Source of the DNA: a bacterium
GTDB lineage: Bacteria > Planctomycetota > Planctomycetia > Isosphaerales > Isosphaeraceae
DNA: 46,023 nt
NCBI GenBank assembly: GCA_016125085.1
Contig: WGMM01000042.1
Location: forward strand, 1-46,023
Direction: 5' to 3'
The position numbers and the translations under genes are program-made. Shown here piece by piece: positions 17,655 through 27,312 of the stretch. Each line of letters opens with the position of its first letter. Positions within the stretch are counted from its first letter, which is position 1. A model generated the notes under the pieces. The model saw nothing but the letters and a program-made list of their open reading frames with translations. It was not told the DNA's origin and did not search any database.

Positions 17655-20486
17655 ATGCCCGCGTATCATTTTTCCCGCATCGAAAAGAAGTGGCAGCGTT
17701 ACTGGGACGACAACAAGACGTTCCGGGCGGTGGACCTCGTCGCGGGCAAGCCGAAGTTCTATGCCCTGGACATGTTCCCCTATCCCAGTGGCGCGGGGCT
17801 TCACGTCGGCCACCCCGAAGGCTACACGGCCACGGATATCCTCTGCCGGTTCAAGCGGATGACAGGCCATAACGTCCTGCACCCCATGGGCTGGGATGCC
17901 TTCGGCCTTCCGGCGGAACAATACGCGATCATGACGGGCACGCACCCACGCGTGACGACCCAGCAGAACATCGACAACTTCCGCCGCCAGATCAAGTCGC
18001 TCGGTTTCTCTTACGACTGGGACCGGGAAGTCGATACGACCGATCCCGGCTATTACAAATGGACCCAGTGGATTTTCCTGAAACTCTTCGACACATGGTA
18101 CGATCCTTCGCACGCCTGGACCGATCCCGAAGGCCGGCAGCGCGTCGGCAAGGGCCGGCCCATCGCCGAACTGCCGATCCCCGAAGATTGCCCGGAGCCT
18201 GAAGCCTATCGCGACGCCCACCGCCTGGCTTACCGGGCCGAAGTTCCCGTGAACTGGTGCCCGGCCCTGGGCACGGTTCTGGCGAATGAAGAAGTTAAGG
18301 ACGGCAAGTCCGAACGGGGCGACCACCCGGTCGTGCGGCTGCCGCTCAAGCAGTGGATGCTACGTATCACGGCCTACGCCGAACGGCTGATCGACGATCT
18401 CGAACTCGTCGACTGGCCCAAGGCGATCAAGGACATGCAGCGCAACTGGATCGGCCGCAGCGAAGGCGCTGAAGTTGACTTTTATCTCGGCGAGCCGAAA
18501 AGCCTGCACGAATGGGCCCGCCAGCGAAGCGTGAAGCCGTTCCCGGAAACGCCGGGCGACGACGTGATCCGCGTCTTTACCACGCGGCCGGATACGCTCT
18601 TCGGCGCGACGTATATGGTTCTCGCGCCCGAGCATCCTCTCGTGGCCAAGCTCACGACGGCGGACCGGAAGGAGGCCGTCGAAGCCTATCGCGCCGAAGT
18701 CGCCGCCAAGAGCGACATGGACCGGCTGGACGCGACCAAAAAGAAAACCGGTGTGTTCACCGGCGGTTATGCCGTCAATCCGGTCACTTTCGAACCGATC
18801 CCGGTGTGGATCGCCGATTACGTCCTTTATGGCTACGGCACCGGTGCCATCATGGCCGTGCCGGGGCACGACGAACGGGACTTCGAATTCGCGAAAACGT
18901 TCGACCTTCCGGTCATTCGCGTCGTCGCCCAGGACCTGATGGACTACGACAAGCCTCTCGCCGCAGCCGAGACCGAAGACGGCCTGGCCGTGAATTCGTC
19001 CAACAACGAATTCAATTTGAACGGTCAGCCGACCGCCCGGGCCAAGCGGCTGATCGTCGAGCAATACCTGGCCGAAAAGGGTGTCGCCCGCCTCACCGTC
19101 AATTACAAGCTGCGTGACTGGCTCTTCAGCCGCCAGCGTTATTGGGGCGAACCGTTCCCGATCCTGCTCGACGCATCAGGCCGCGCCCACCCGGTGGGTG
19201 AGGACGAACTGCCAGTGACCTTGCCTGAACTGGCCGATTTCAAACCCTCCGGGAAGCCCGAGCCGCCTCTTTCGAAGGCGATCGAGTGGGTGCGCTATTC
19301 CGATCGCTACGAGCGTGAAACCAACACGATGCCCCAGTGGGCAGGTTCGTGCTGGTATTACCTGCGATACATCGATCCGAAAAACGAGAAAGCCCCGTTC
19401 GACACGAAGCTTGAGAGCTACTGGCTGCCTGTCGATCTGTACGTCGGCGGTGCCGAGCATGCCGTGCTGCACCTTCTTTACAGCCGTTTCTGGCATAAAG
19501 TTCTGTTCGACCGTGGCCTGGTGCACACGGCCGAGCCGTTCAAGAAGCTGATCAACCAGGGCATGATCCTGGGTGAGACGGAATATACCGTCTATCAGGA
19601 CGAAGCTGGCGGGTACGTCAGTGTCGACGAGCCCGTTCACGACGAAACCGGCCCGTTCACCATGCGGGCCGGCCAGCGCGTGCCGCTGAAGCTGGTGCGC
19701 ATCGAGCCGGACGCCGCCGTGAAGCAGGGCGATAAGTTCGTTCTGGCGGCCGATGCGTCCGTGCGTGTCGATGCCCGGGCCAACAAGATGTCCAAAAGCC
19801 GTGGCAACGTGATCAACCCCGACACCGTCGTGGACGAATACGGGGCGGATTCTCTGCGGCTTTACGAAATGTTCATGGGCCCGCTGGAAGCGACCAAGCC
19901 CTGGAGCATGAAGGGTGTCGAGGGCGTTTCCCGTTTCCTGGCCCGCGTCTGGCGGCTCGTCGTCGACGACATGGCCGAAGAGATCCGCCTGGACGCTCGC
20001 GTTCAGGACGTCGAGCCCGACGCCGAAACGGCGAAGCTCCTGGCCCGCACGATCGCGGGCGTGGCCGACGATTTCGAAGAACTTCGCTTCAATACGGCGA
20101 TTTCGAAGCTCATGGAATTCACCAATTTCATGACCGCCCGCGATGTCCGGCCGAAGAAGGCGCTGGATGCCTTCGTGCTCGTTCTGGCACCCCTGGCGCC
20201 ACACCTTGCCGAAGAACTCTGGGAGATTCTCGGCCACACGACCAGCCTGGCCTACGAGCCTTGGCCCGCCTTCGACCCGGCCCTTCTGGTCGATTCGGAA
20301 GTGGAAGTCGTCCTCCAGATCAACGGCAAGGTCCGTGGCCGTGTCGTTCTTCCGGCCGATGCCGACGAAGCCGCCATGAAAGCCGCCGCGCTGGCCGACC
20401 CGAAAGTGGCCGCCCTGATCGCGGGCAAGACGGTTCGCAAGGCGATCGTCGTGCCAGGCAAACTCATCAACCTGGTCGTGGGCTGA
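17655..20486 (+). CDS. leuS: leucyl-tRNA synthetase
   Basis: A class I synthetase that charges tRNA-Leu in the cytoplasm. ATG 17655 gives the canonical N-terminus MPAYHFSRIEKKWQRYW, with GAGGG upstream; frames extending to 17541 add residues not typical of LeuRS. HVGH (residues 50-53) is the HIGH motif and KMSKS lies at 711-715. The editing domain is present (TTRPDTLFGATYMVLAPEHP, GTGAIMAVPGHDERDF). The C-terminus VQINGKVRGRV-type strand (LQINGKVRGRVVLPADADE) is also typical. At 943 residues it is longer than the roughly 860 of E. coli. It ends 70 bases before the GH57 gene; a weak hairpin (CCGTGC/GCACGG, near 20496-20512) lies between them. Confidence 0.97.
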   Translation: MPAYHFSRIEKKWQRYWDDNKTFRAVDLVAGKPKFYALDMFPYPSGAGLHVGHPEGYTATDILCRFKRMTGHNVLHPMGWDAFGLPAEQYAIMTGTHPRVTTQQNIDNFRRQIKSLGFSYDWDREVDTTDPGYYKWTQWIFLKLFDTWYDPSHAWTDPEGRQRVGKGRPIAELPIPEDCPEPEAYRDAHRLAYRAEVPVNWCPALGTVLANEEVKDGKSERGDHPVVRLPLKQWMLRITAYAERLIDDLELVDWPKAIKDMQRNWIGRSEGAEVDFYLGEPKSLHEWARQRSVKPFPETPGDDVIRVFTTRPDTLFGATYMVLAPEHPLVAKLTTADRKEAVEAYRAEVAAKSDMDRLDATKKKTGVFTGGYAVNPVTFEPIPVWIADYVLYGYGTGAIMAVPGHDERDFEFAKTFDLPVIRVVAQDLMDYDKPLAAAETEDGLAVNSSNNEFNLNGQPTARAKRLIVEQYLAEKGVARLTVNYKLRDWLFSRQRYWGEPFPILLDASGRAHPVGEDELPVTLPELADFKPSGKPEPPLSKAIEWVRYSDRYERETNTMPQWAGSCWYYLRYIDPKNEKAPFDTKLESYWLPVDLYVGGAEHAVLHLLYSRFWHKVLFDRGLVHTAEPFKKLINQGMILGETEYTVYQDEAGGYVSVDEPVHDETGPFTMRAGQRVPLKLVRIEPDAAVKQGDKFVLAADASVRVDARANKMSKSRGNVINPDTVVDEYGADSLRLYEMFMGPLEATKPWSMKGVEGVSRFLARVWRLVVDDMAEEIRLDARVQDVEPDAETAKLLARTIAGVADDFEELRFNTAISKLMEFTNFMTARDVRPKKALDAFVLVLAPLAPHLAEELWEILGHTTSLAYEPWPAFDPALLVDSEVEVVLQINGKVRGRVVLPADADEAAMKAAALADPKVAALIAGKTVRKAIVVPGKLINLVVG

Positions 20487-20556
20487 GTTCAGCGGTCCGT
20501 GCCTGGCGCACGGTCATCCCAAGCGAACACGCAGGAACAGGACCGGAGATCGCGCC

Positions 20557-22752
20557 ATGCATGGAACCAGCCCGTTCACCCGACTCATCCTCGGATTCCA
20601 CGACCATCAGCCGGTCGGTAACTTCGACGGCGTCTTCGCCCAGAATTTCGAGCAGGCCTATCAGCCCCTCGTGAGGACTTTCGCCGAATTCCCCGGCGTG
20701 AAGTTCTGCCTGCATGTGTCCGGGCCCCTGTGGGAATGGATCGAAGCGAACCGGCCAGCGTTTTTCGACGAACTGGGCGTTCTCATCGAACGCGGCCAGA
20801 TGGAAATTCTGGCCGGGGCATGGTCCGAACCGATCTTGCCGATGATCCCCCGGCGCGACCGGATCGCCCAGATTGCCATGTTCCGCGACATCATCGCCCG
20901 CCGGTTCGGCGTGTCTCCGCGCGGAATTTGGCTGGCAGAACGGGTCTGGGAGCCGGAACTGGTCGAATCCATCGCCCGGGCCGGTATCGAATACGCCGTT
21001 CTCGACGACTATCACTTCACCCGCGCAGGCCTCTCGCCCGACGCCCTCGGCGGTTATTTCCTCACCGAGGATCAGGGCCACGTGCTGCGGCTTTTCCCGA
21101 ATTCCGAGGCTTTGCGGTATCTCGTCCCCTGGCGCGAGCCGGAAGCGGCGGTCGACTATCTGCTGAAACTTGCCGAATCCGGCAGCCCGAACCCGCTGGC
21201 CGTCACGGCCGACGACGGCGAAAAATTCGGCGGCTGGCCAGGCACGAACGATCTGATCTACGGCAAACACTGGCTGGCCCGCTTTCTGACCATGATTCAG
21301 GAGCAGGAAAGCCGGATCCGCACGCGCACCTTTGCCGAAGCACTCGACGAACTGCCGCCCCTGGGCAAAATCTATCTGCCCCCGGCCAGTTACCGCGAAA
21401 TGACCGAATGGGTCCTGCCCACCGATCGCATCGAAACCTATCAGAAAGCCGTGGCGAACCTCGAGAAGGCCGACGCCGGATTCGCCGAACCGATCCGCCC
21501 GTTCTTCGCCCCCGGCGGGTTCTGGCGGAATTTCCTGGTGAAGTATCCCGAAGCCGCAGAAATGGCCGCGCACATGCGCAACGTTTCCGACACCCTGGCA
21601 CGGATCGATCGCCAGGCGAACGCCGCGCGGAAGCCCCTGCCGGCCGAAAAAGCCGCGATGCTCGAAGCCGTTCGCAAGGACGTCTTTCGCGCCCAGTGCA
21701 ATTGCCCTTACTGGCACGGCGCTTTCGGCGGCCTGTATCTGCCCCACCTGCGTAACGCCGTCTATCGGCACATGATTCTGGCGGAAAACGGCATCGACGC
21801 CCTCATCGCTCCTGAGGGCGACTATCTCCGCTGCCTCGAAGGCGACTTCGACGCGGACGGGCAGACCGAAATCCGGCTCGACAATCGCCACGCGATCCTG
21901 TGGATTGACCCGGCCCAGGGCGGCCAGATTTACGAAGCCGACGACCGCCGCACCTCCACCAATGTGCTGGCTACTCTCAATCGCCGACCCGAACCCTATC
22001 ACGAAAAGGTCCGCAAGGCGGCTCAGGCTCCACCGGCCGACACGCCCGAAGGCCCCTCGAACCTGCACGATCGGGTGACCCTCAAGCATGAGGGCATGGA
22101 TTCTCTGCTCGTTTACGATACGTATCCCCGCAAAGCACTGGTCGACCATCTCTGGCCCGCGACCGTGACGGCGGATCAGGTGATGCACAACCGGCAGGAG
22201 TCTCTGGCTGACCTGGCGAACGCGGCTTATGTCGTCGACTCGATCGACAAATCGGCTGAGAAGGTCAGCCTCAGCCTGTCATGCGGAAAGCGTATAAATC
22301 ATAACGATTTCCGAGTCTCCAAGTCGGTCACTCTTCCCCGGCCCTGCAGCTGTTTCGACGTGAACTATCGGCTCAGCGGGCTTTCGGCTCTGCCTGACAG
22401 CCGTTTCGCCGTGGAAATCAATATCGCGGCCATGGCGGGGCAGGCGATGGACCGTCAATTCATCGACGACCGGGGCCAGAAACTCGGCACGCTCGACTCC
22501 GCCCTTCGGATCGTTCGACCTGCAAGTTTGACCGCCGCCGATGAATGGGCGAACCTGGCGATCCGAATCGACTGGACGGAAAATCCGCCGGACGAAGTCT
22601 GGACGATGCCGATCCGCACCGTCTCCAACAGCGAAGGCGGATTCGAAGCCGTGTTCCAGAGCACGGCGATTTTCGCGGTCTGGAATGTCGGTGCGAACGG
22701 GGCCGACGAACGATCATTGCAATTCCGCTGGTGGTTCGAACGGCTGCATTGA
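20557..22752 (+). CDS. GH57 alpha-amylase / 4-alpha-glucanotransferase
   Basis: A 731-residue member of glycoside hydrolase family 57. Conserved regions appear in order: HDHQPVGNF (15-23), AGAWSEP (86-92), WLAERVWEPEL (125-135, with the predicted nucleophile Glu 128), and TADDGEKFGGWP (217-228, with the acid/base Asp). The WLxERVWxPEL and DDGEKFGxWPGT forms match the Thermococcus 4-alpha-glucanotransferase group. The long C-terminal part agrees with the DUF1925/DUF1926 domains of that group. It probably acts on glycogen or maltodextrin in the cytoplasm, as no signal peptide is visible. The start is ATG 20557, with CCGGAG upstream. The DUF58 gene follows after 35 bases. Confidence 0.92.
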   Translation: MHGTSPFTRLILGFHDHQPVGNFDGVFAQNFEQAYQPLVRTFAEFPGVKFCLHVSGPLWEWIEANRPAFFDELGVLIERGQMEILAGAWSEPILPMIPRRDRIAQIAMFRDIIARRFGVSPRGIWLAERVWEPELVESIARAGIEYAVLDDYHFTRAGLSPDALGGYFLTEDQGHVLRLFPNSEALRYLVPWREPEAAVDYLLKLAESGSPNPLAVTADDGEKFGGWPGTNDLIYGKHWLARFLTMIQEQESRIRTRTFAEALDELPPLGKIYLPPASYREMTEWVLPTDRIETYQKAVANLEKADAGFAEPIRPFFAPGGFWRNFLVKYPEAAEMAAHMRNVSDTLARIDRQANAARKPLPAEKAAMLEAVRKDVFRAQCNCPYWHGAFGGLYLPHLRNAVYRHMILAENGIDALIAPEGDYLRCLEGDFDADGQTEIRLDNRHAILWIDPAQGGQIYEADDRRTSTNVLATLNRRPEPYHEKVRKAAQAPPADTPEGPSNLHDRVTLKHEGMDSLLVYDTYPRKALVDHLWPATVTADQVMHNRQESLADLANAAYVVDSIDKSAEKVSLSLSCGKRINHNDFRVSKSVTLPRPCSCFDVNYRLSGLSALPDSRFAVEINIAAMAGQAMDRQFIDDRGQKLGTLDSALRIVRPASLTAADEWANLAIRIDWTENPPDEVWTMPIRTVSNSEGGFEAVFQSTAIFAVWNVGANGADERSLQFRWWFERLH

Positions 22753-22787
22753 CGTCTCGCTCGGCGGGATTGCCCCGGGAGAATCTT

Positions 22788-23777
22788 GTGTTCGACCGCG
22801 TCTTTGCCGGTATAAGTGACCTTTTCGAAAGATCCGGTCAGCGGCCGGCCGCCCGTTTCCCATTCGAAACATGGCGATTCGAACCCGGCGATTGGAACGA
22901 TCTCTGGACACGGGCCGCCAACATTCATTTTCCTGACGAAAGCCCCGGCCAGCGAGTTTCATTTTCAAGGAATATCGCCGAATCGGCTATTGCCCACACG
23001 CCGGCCCCCTCAGGCATGACCGGTGATTTTCAAGGCTACAGGTCCTATGAGCCGGGCGACGATCCGAGAGAAGTCGACTGGCGAGCGACCGCCCGAGCGC
23101 GCCAGGCCATGGTTCGGCAGCGTTCGTGTGAAGGCCGCCGGCCCGTGGCGATCGTCGTGGACGTTTCGGCCAGCATGTGGCTCGAAACGAAGCAGGGGCT
23201 GGATGCGATTCGACCGATCGACATGGCATTCGAAACCGCGGTGTGGCTCTCGGCTGCGGCAACCTTGCGACAGTCGCCCCTGGACGTAATTCTGGCGAGC
23301 GATCGAGTCGAACTTCATCTGGCTCGAATGCAGGGGCGGCACGCGATTCGGCACATCGTTTCGGCAGCGACTGCATTTCGACCGCAACATGCCGCGACTG
23401 CCTGGGCCGATGCCGTGACTGAAGCGAACCGCTTCAGGCCAGGCTCGTACGTCTTCTGGATCAGCGATTTCACCTGGCTGCCTGACCCTGTTGCATTTCG
23501 CCGGGCGTTCGGCCATGTGCAATCGCTCGGGGTCCGCGTCGTTTCCGAACAGTCCGGTTTCGAATCGTCGGGCGGTCTGGTTCGCGATGCCGAAACCGGC
23601 GAAGTCGTCGATGCATCGCGATGCATGCAGGGCCGTTCGCTTTCCGAAAGAGTCAACCGCTGGTCCGTGGAATCGGCAGTGCCTGTGCTCGATGTCGATG
23701 TGCGAATCGAACGCCCGGAATTGCTGCTGGCCGACTGGCTTCGCGGATCTTCAGCGGCATCCGGATGGTCGAAATGA
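22788..23777 (+). CDS. DUF58 (VWA-like) protein
   Basis: The start is GTG 22788, six bases after GGGAG (22777-22781); no ATG in frame lies between the GH57 stop and the conserved region. The 329-residue product has the DUF58 signature YRSYEPGDDPREVDWRATAR, followed by VVDVSASMW, a MIDAS-like DxSxS motif of the von Willebrand A fold. DUF58 proteins usually sit in moxR-DUF58-VWA operons and are thought to work with MoxR AAA+ ATPases in maturation or stress functions. No moxR gene lies in this window, so this is a detached member. Its stop overlaps the next start (ATGA). Confidence 0.85.
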   Translation: MFDRVFAGISDLFERSGQRPAARFPFETWRFEPGDWNDLWTRAANIHFPDESPGQRVSFSRNIAESAIAHTPAPSGMTGDFQGYRSYEPGDDPREVDWRATARARQAMVRQRSCEGRRPVAIVVDVSASMWLETKQGLDAIRPIDMAFETAVWLSAAATLRQSPLDVILASDRVELHLARMQGRHAIRHIVSAATAFRPQHAATAWADAVTEANRFRPGSYVFWISDFTWLPDPVAFRRAFGHVQSLGVRVVSEQSGFESSGGLVRDAETGEVVDASRCMQGRSLSERVNRWSVESAVPVLDVDVRIERPELLLADWLRGSSAASGWSK

Positions 23778-24157
23778 ACCAGCGATTGCATATCGGTCCA
23801 CCGGCTCCGCCGCCGTCCTGGCAATCCGAACCGCTTGTCGAGAATTCGACTCGGGGTTTCGGATCTTCCGCGAATCTTGTTTTGCTCGTCGTTCTTTTCG
23901 GACTCGGCTGCGTCATTCTTGTCGTTCTTTCAATCGGGATCCGAAATCGATGGCGATTCGATTTGCGTTCCGAAGAACGTCGACTTCGAGCCATCTTGGC
24001 CCGGCATCCACGGATCGGATCGGCTGCCGCCTGGCTTTCGTCATCGGCGATCGAAAAACGGCTCGACGCAATCGGGGCCGATGAACCGACGGTTCGAACG
24101 ATCGAGCGTCTCAAAACGATCGAAGCCTGTCGATTCGGCCCGGGGCGTCTCGAATGA
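23774..24157 (+). CDS. hypothetical single-pass membrane protein coupled to DUF58
   Basis: ATG 23774 overlaps the DUF58 stop as ATGA, indicating translational coupling. The 127-residue protein has a Pro-rich N-terminus, one transmembrane helix (ANLVLLVVLFGLGCVILVVL) and a basic, helical C-terminal part with many Arg residues. The layout (short N-terminus, one membrane span, cytoplasmic tail) recalls the small DUF4381-like proteins of MoxR/DUF58 operons, but the sequence is not close enough to claim that family. It ends three bases before the converging peroxidase gene. Confidence 0.6.
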   Translation: MNQRLHIGPPAPPPSWQSEPLVENSTRGFGSSANLVLLVVLFGLGCVILVVLSIGIRNRWRFDLRSEERRLRAILARHPRIGSAAAWLSSSAIEKRLDAIGADEPTVRTIERLKTIEACRFGPGRLE

Positions 24158-24160
24158 ACG

Positions 24161-25738
24161 TCACCACTGGAATTTCCAGTCGGCCTGCGTCATTGCGATT
24201 CGCGTATCGCCGAGGGCTTTCGGCACGTTCCGTTCGACGATCTGGCGAATGGTCTTCGTCTCCTGGATCGCGGCCCAGCCGGCTTTCGAAAATGTCTCTT
24301 CCTTGAACACATGTTCGGAGAGCAGGGGATTCGTAAAGGCCTGCGAGAAGGCGTCCACCCCGACCATCGACAAAATCAGTTGCGGCAGCGGCGAATTCTG
24401 CACATGGTCTTCCGCGAAAAGACCCGTGTAAAATTCGACATTCTCCGGCCTGCCGTATTTGTCTTTCAGGAACGACGCGACGTGCGGGTCGGTCGAAATC
24501 TCTTCGAAACTGCTGGGCCGGGTCAGCGAGCAATATTCGCGATAATCCGAATAGGACGCGAGTTGACACAAACGTCCCTGTTCGATGGCGAATCGCTCGC
24601 GTGGCAAAATGGAATCGCTCGTATTGAAAACTCCGAGCCGGGCCGCCTTCATGGCACTCAGGTCAGCGAAGCCCTGAGCCAGGCCGGTTTCGATGACGAT
24701 CCGGTTATTCAGAAATGTCGCCTGAACTGGATATGCTTTGCCACCAAACGTCATCACTTCGGGCACGAGCGAATGCCAGCGATACAGAAGGCTGAATTCG
24801 GTCGTGATCCAGTTCGGCTTGTTCCAGGGGGCCGTCCAGGCGAAGGTCGGGTCGGCCATGAACTTGATCGGCCGCGGATTGATGTGGTTGATGTACTCTT
24901 CGACGACGATCTTGATGAACAGCACGATGACGGTATTGCGAGCCGTCTGGAAAACCCGTTCGTCGTCCCACTCCGGATAAGCGCGTTCCATTTCACCGGC
25001 CAGCCGATTATGTTCGCGCAGAAACAGCGTGTTCATGAACGAGACGGACGGCACGGCGTTGGCACGGTCGCCGCCGATGGCGAAAATGTAACGCTTCATT
25101 TCGTCCGGCAAATTCGAAATGCCCAGCGGCGGGTCGAGGGCTTCGAATTCGGGTTTCACATTGCCCGAATCGTCGAACAGGAATGGCGGGAATTCTTCTT
25201 CGCCGGCGGCCGTCTGCAGCCGCTGCGAACTCAGCCGCCCTCGCTGGCCGGCCTTTTCGCTGAAATGGCGCAGGGCGTATGTCTGCTCAGTCGTGCGGCC
25301 ATACAGCGGACACATGTCGATCTGATTGTTCGACGTATTCTGCTTGCGGATCGGGTCGAGCCGGTCGGCCGTGTCGCTGGGCATCTTCGTGCGCACGAAG
25401 CCGTCGGTCAGGTACTGTGCGAACGCCGGGAACAGGCATGTCGACTTGTCGCAGAACCGGACTTCTCCCCGGCGCGCGAAAATCTGCACGATCTCTTCGA
25501 CTTTCGGCGAGGGATTCTCCTGGTTCGCCGGCAGATCATTGCGGGGCGGCAGGTGCCGCGCGCTCCAGCGCGTGTCCGAAAGCCCCGTCCATGCCGTGTA
25601 ATCATGCGACATGCTTAAGGGGTGCGGCCGCCGCCGGCAAGCATTGATCACCCGCTCGATCGCCAGTCGATTGACCGTCATCGGAGCGATCGCCCCGGCG
25701 ACCTGTAGCAACCGCATTTTCAGACTTTCCAGAGCCAC
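24161..25738 (-). CDS. cyclooxygenase-like haem peroxidase/dioxygenase (animal haem peroxidase family)
   Basis: A protein of about 525 residues whose centre closely follows animal prostaglandin synthases. LREHNRLAGEM is followed by YPEWDDERVFQTAR and IKIVVEEYINH, then TEFSLLYRWHSLVPEVM. The last contains the YxWH block, so Tyr 319 and His 322 match COX Tyr385 (radical) and His388 (proximal haem ligand). VEFYTGLFAE and a Ser in VDAFSQAF (Ser 465, near the COX Ser530 position) also align. The distal region reads FAQYLTDGF where COX has FAQHFTHQF, so the distal His is replaced by Asp 112 while the Gln is kept. The EGF domain and a clear membrane-binding domain are missing. It probably oxygenates a fatty acid. 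The start is uncertain: GTG 25738 has GGGAG nine bases upstream; ATG 25717 is the alternative. Confidence 0.88.
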   Translation of the reverse strand: MALESLKMRLLQVAGAIAPMTVNRLAIERVINACRRRPHPLSMSHDYTAWTGLSDTRWSARHLPPRNDLPANQENPSPKVEEIVQIFARRGEVRFCDKSTCLFPAFAQYLTDGFVRTKMPSDTADRLDPIRKQNTSNNQIDMCPLYGRTTEQTYALRHFSEKAGQRGRLSSQRLQTAAGEEEFPPFLFDDSGNVKPEFEALDPPLGISNLPDEMKRYIFAIGGDRANAVPSVSFMNTLFLREHNRLAGEMERAYPEWDDERVFQTARNTVIVLFIKIVVEEYINHINPRPIKFMADPTFAWTAPWNKPNWITTEFSLLYRWHSLVPEVMTFGGKAYPVQATFLNNRIVIETGLAQGFADLSAMKAARLGVFNTSDSILPRERFAIEQGRLCQLASYSDYREYCSLTRPSSFEEISTDPHVASFLKDKYGRPENVEFYTGLFAEDHVQNSPLPQLILSMVGVDAFSQAFTNPLLSEHVFKEETFSKAGWAAIQETKTIRQIVERNVPKALGDTRIAMTQADWKFQW

Positions 25739-25844
25739 TTCTCGAGTCTCCCGCAAAGGCAATCAAATCGTGCAATTGCGGGAAGTTTGGCTGATGGGTC
25801 AGGTCAAGTCAAGCGAATTGTCGAAAAGGCAATCGAAAGGCGGA

Positions 25845-27299
25845 TCACCCCAGAATGCCCTTGATGACCTTCGCCCCTTCGACGCCCGAAAGCCGGGCAT
25901 CCAGCCCCTGGAATTTGTAGCTGAACGCGTTGTGGTCGATCCCCAGCAGGTGCAGCATGGTGGCGTGCAGGTCGTGCACTGTGGTGACGTTTTCCACGGC
26001 GGCGTAACCGAGTTCGTCGGTCGCGCCGTAGATCATTCCAGGGCGAACGCCGGCGCCGGCCATCCAGAGCGAAAAGGCCTTGTTGTGATGGTCCCGACCG
26101 GCCGAGCCCTTATTCGTTTGCGACATCGGCGTTCGGCCGAATTCGCCCGTCCACACGACCAGGGTGTCGTCCAGCATGCCCAGCCGTTTCAGGTCTTTCA
26201 CCAGCGCCGCGCAGGCTTTGTCGGTTTCCAGGGCCTTCTGCGTGACGCCTTCGCGGACGCCGTTATGGTGGTCCCAGTCCCGGTGATAAAGCTGGATGAA
26301 CCGCACGCCGCGCTGGGCGAGCCGCCGTGCCAGCAGGCAATTCGAAGCGAACGAGCCGTCGCCCGGCGTGCAGCCGTACATTTCCAGTGTGTCTGGCCGT
26401 TCGTCGCGAATGTCCATCAAGCCCGGAACGCTCGATTGCATTTCGAAGGCCAGCTCGTATTGGGCGATCCGCGTCGCGATTTCCGGGTCGTCCACCCGCT
26501 TCTGATGCATCCGGTTCAGGGCGTTGATGGCGGTAACGTCGGCCGATTGGCCATCTTGATCGACCCCGTCCGGGCTCTTCAGATAAAGCACCGGGTCGCC
26601 CTTGCCGCGCAACTGCACGCCCTGGAAACGACTCGGCAGAAAGCCCGCCGACCATTGTCTCGCGGCCACAGGCTGCGGTGGCCGACCGACACCGGTCGAA
26701 ATCATCACGACGAAGCCGGGAAGGTTATCAGACTCGCTGCCCAGGCCATACGTCACCCACGCACCCATGCTGGGCCGGCCCGCGATCTGCGAGCCGGTGT
26801 TCATGAACATGTGGGCCGGGTCGTGATTGATCGCGTCGGTCGTCATCGAACGGACGATGCAGATGTCGTCGGCGATCGAGCCGATGTTCGGAAAAAGATG
26901 GCAGATCTCGGCCCCGGAGGTCCCGAATTTGCGAAATTCGAACTGCGGCGCCAGGCACACCAGGGCCTGCCCCTGAAGCTGGGCCAGTTGCTGGCCCTTG
27001 GTCATGCTCTCCGGCATCGGCTGGCCGTCCATTTTGGCCAGGGCCGGCTTGGGGTCAAACGTTTCCAGGTGCGAAGGGCCGCCGGCCATCGTCAGCCAGA
27101 TGACCCGTTTCGCCTTGCGCGGCAAGGGCAGGGGATCGATCACGCCCTTGCGGGAATTGTCGGCCCCGATGGCACGCGGGTCATGCAGGCCCGCCAGAGC
27201 CACGGCACCCAGACCCAGGGCCGACTTGCCGAGGAATGTCCGCCGCAGCATTTGCCGGGCCAGCCTGTCGGCATAGTCCATGTTTTTCGAAGTGTTCAT
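25845..27299 (-). CDS. DUF1501 exported protein of a PSD1-DUF1501 pair
   Basis: ATG 27297-27299 follows the PSD1 stop by 13 bases, with GAGG upstream inside the end of that gene. The 484-residue product has a twin-arginine-like N-terminus (MLRRTFLGKSALGLGAVAL) and family motifs WLTMAGGPSHLETFDPKP, WTGEFGRTPM and GRDHHNKAFSLW. PSD1 plus DUF1501 is the standard planctomycete two-gene arrangement. The family is related to sulfatase-type folds; partner and substrate are unknown. It is probably exported by Tat and acts with the cytochrome-like partner. Confidence 0.92.
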   Translation of the reverse strand: MNTSKNMDYADRLARQMLRRTFLGKSALGLGAVALAGLHDPRAIGADNSRKGVIDPLPLPRKAKRVIWLTMAGGPSHLETFDPKPALAKMDGQPMPESMTKGQQLAQLQGQALVCLAPQFEFRKFGTSGAEICHLFPNIGSIADDICIVRSMTTDAINHDPAHMFMNTGSQIAGRPSMGAWVTYGLGSESDNLPGFVVMISTGVGRPPQPVAARQWSAGFLPSRFQGVQLRGKGDPVLYLKSPDGVDQDGQSADVTAINALNRMHQKRVDDPEIATRIAQYELAFEMQSSVPGLMDIRDERPDTLEMYGCTPGDGSFASNCLLARRLAQRGVRFIQLYHRDWDHHNGVREGVTQKALETDKACAALVKDLKRLGMLDDTLVVWTGEFGRTPMSQTNKGSAGRDHHNKAFSLWMAGAGVRPGMIYGATDELGYAAVENVTTVHDLHATMLHLLGIDHNAFSYKFQGLDARLSGVEGAKVIKGILG

Positions 27300-27312
27300 G
27301 GTGCGTCGGGCC

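Noticed and set aside
20467..22188. Long open frame (573 codons) on the minus strand under the GH57 gene
   Set aside because: It is antisense to a gene with all GH57 catalytic motifs and is explained by GC-rich codon bias; it resembles no known family.
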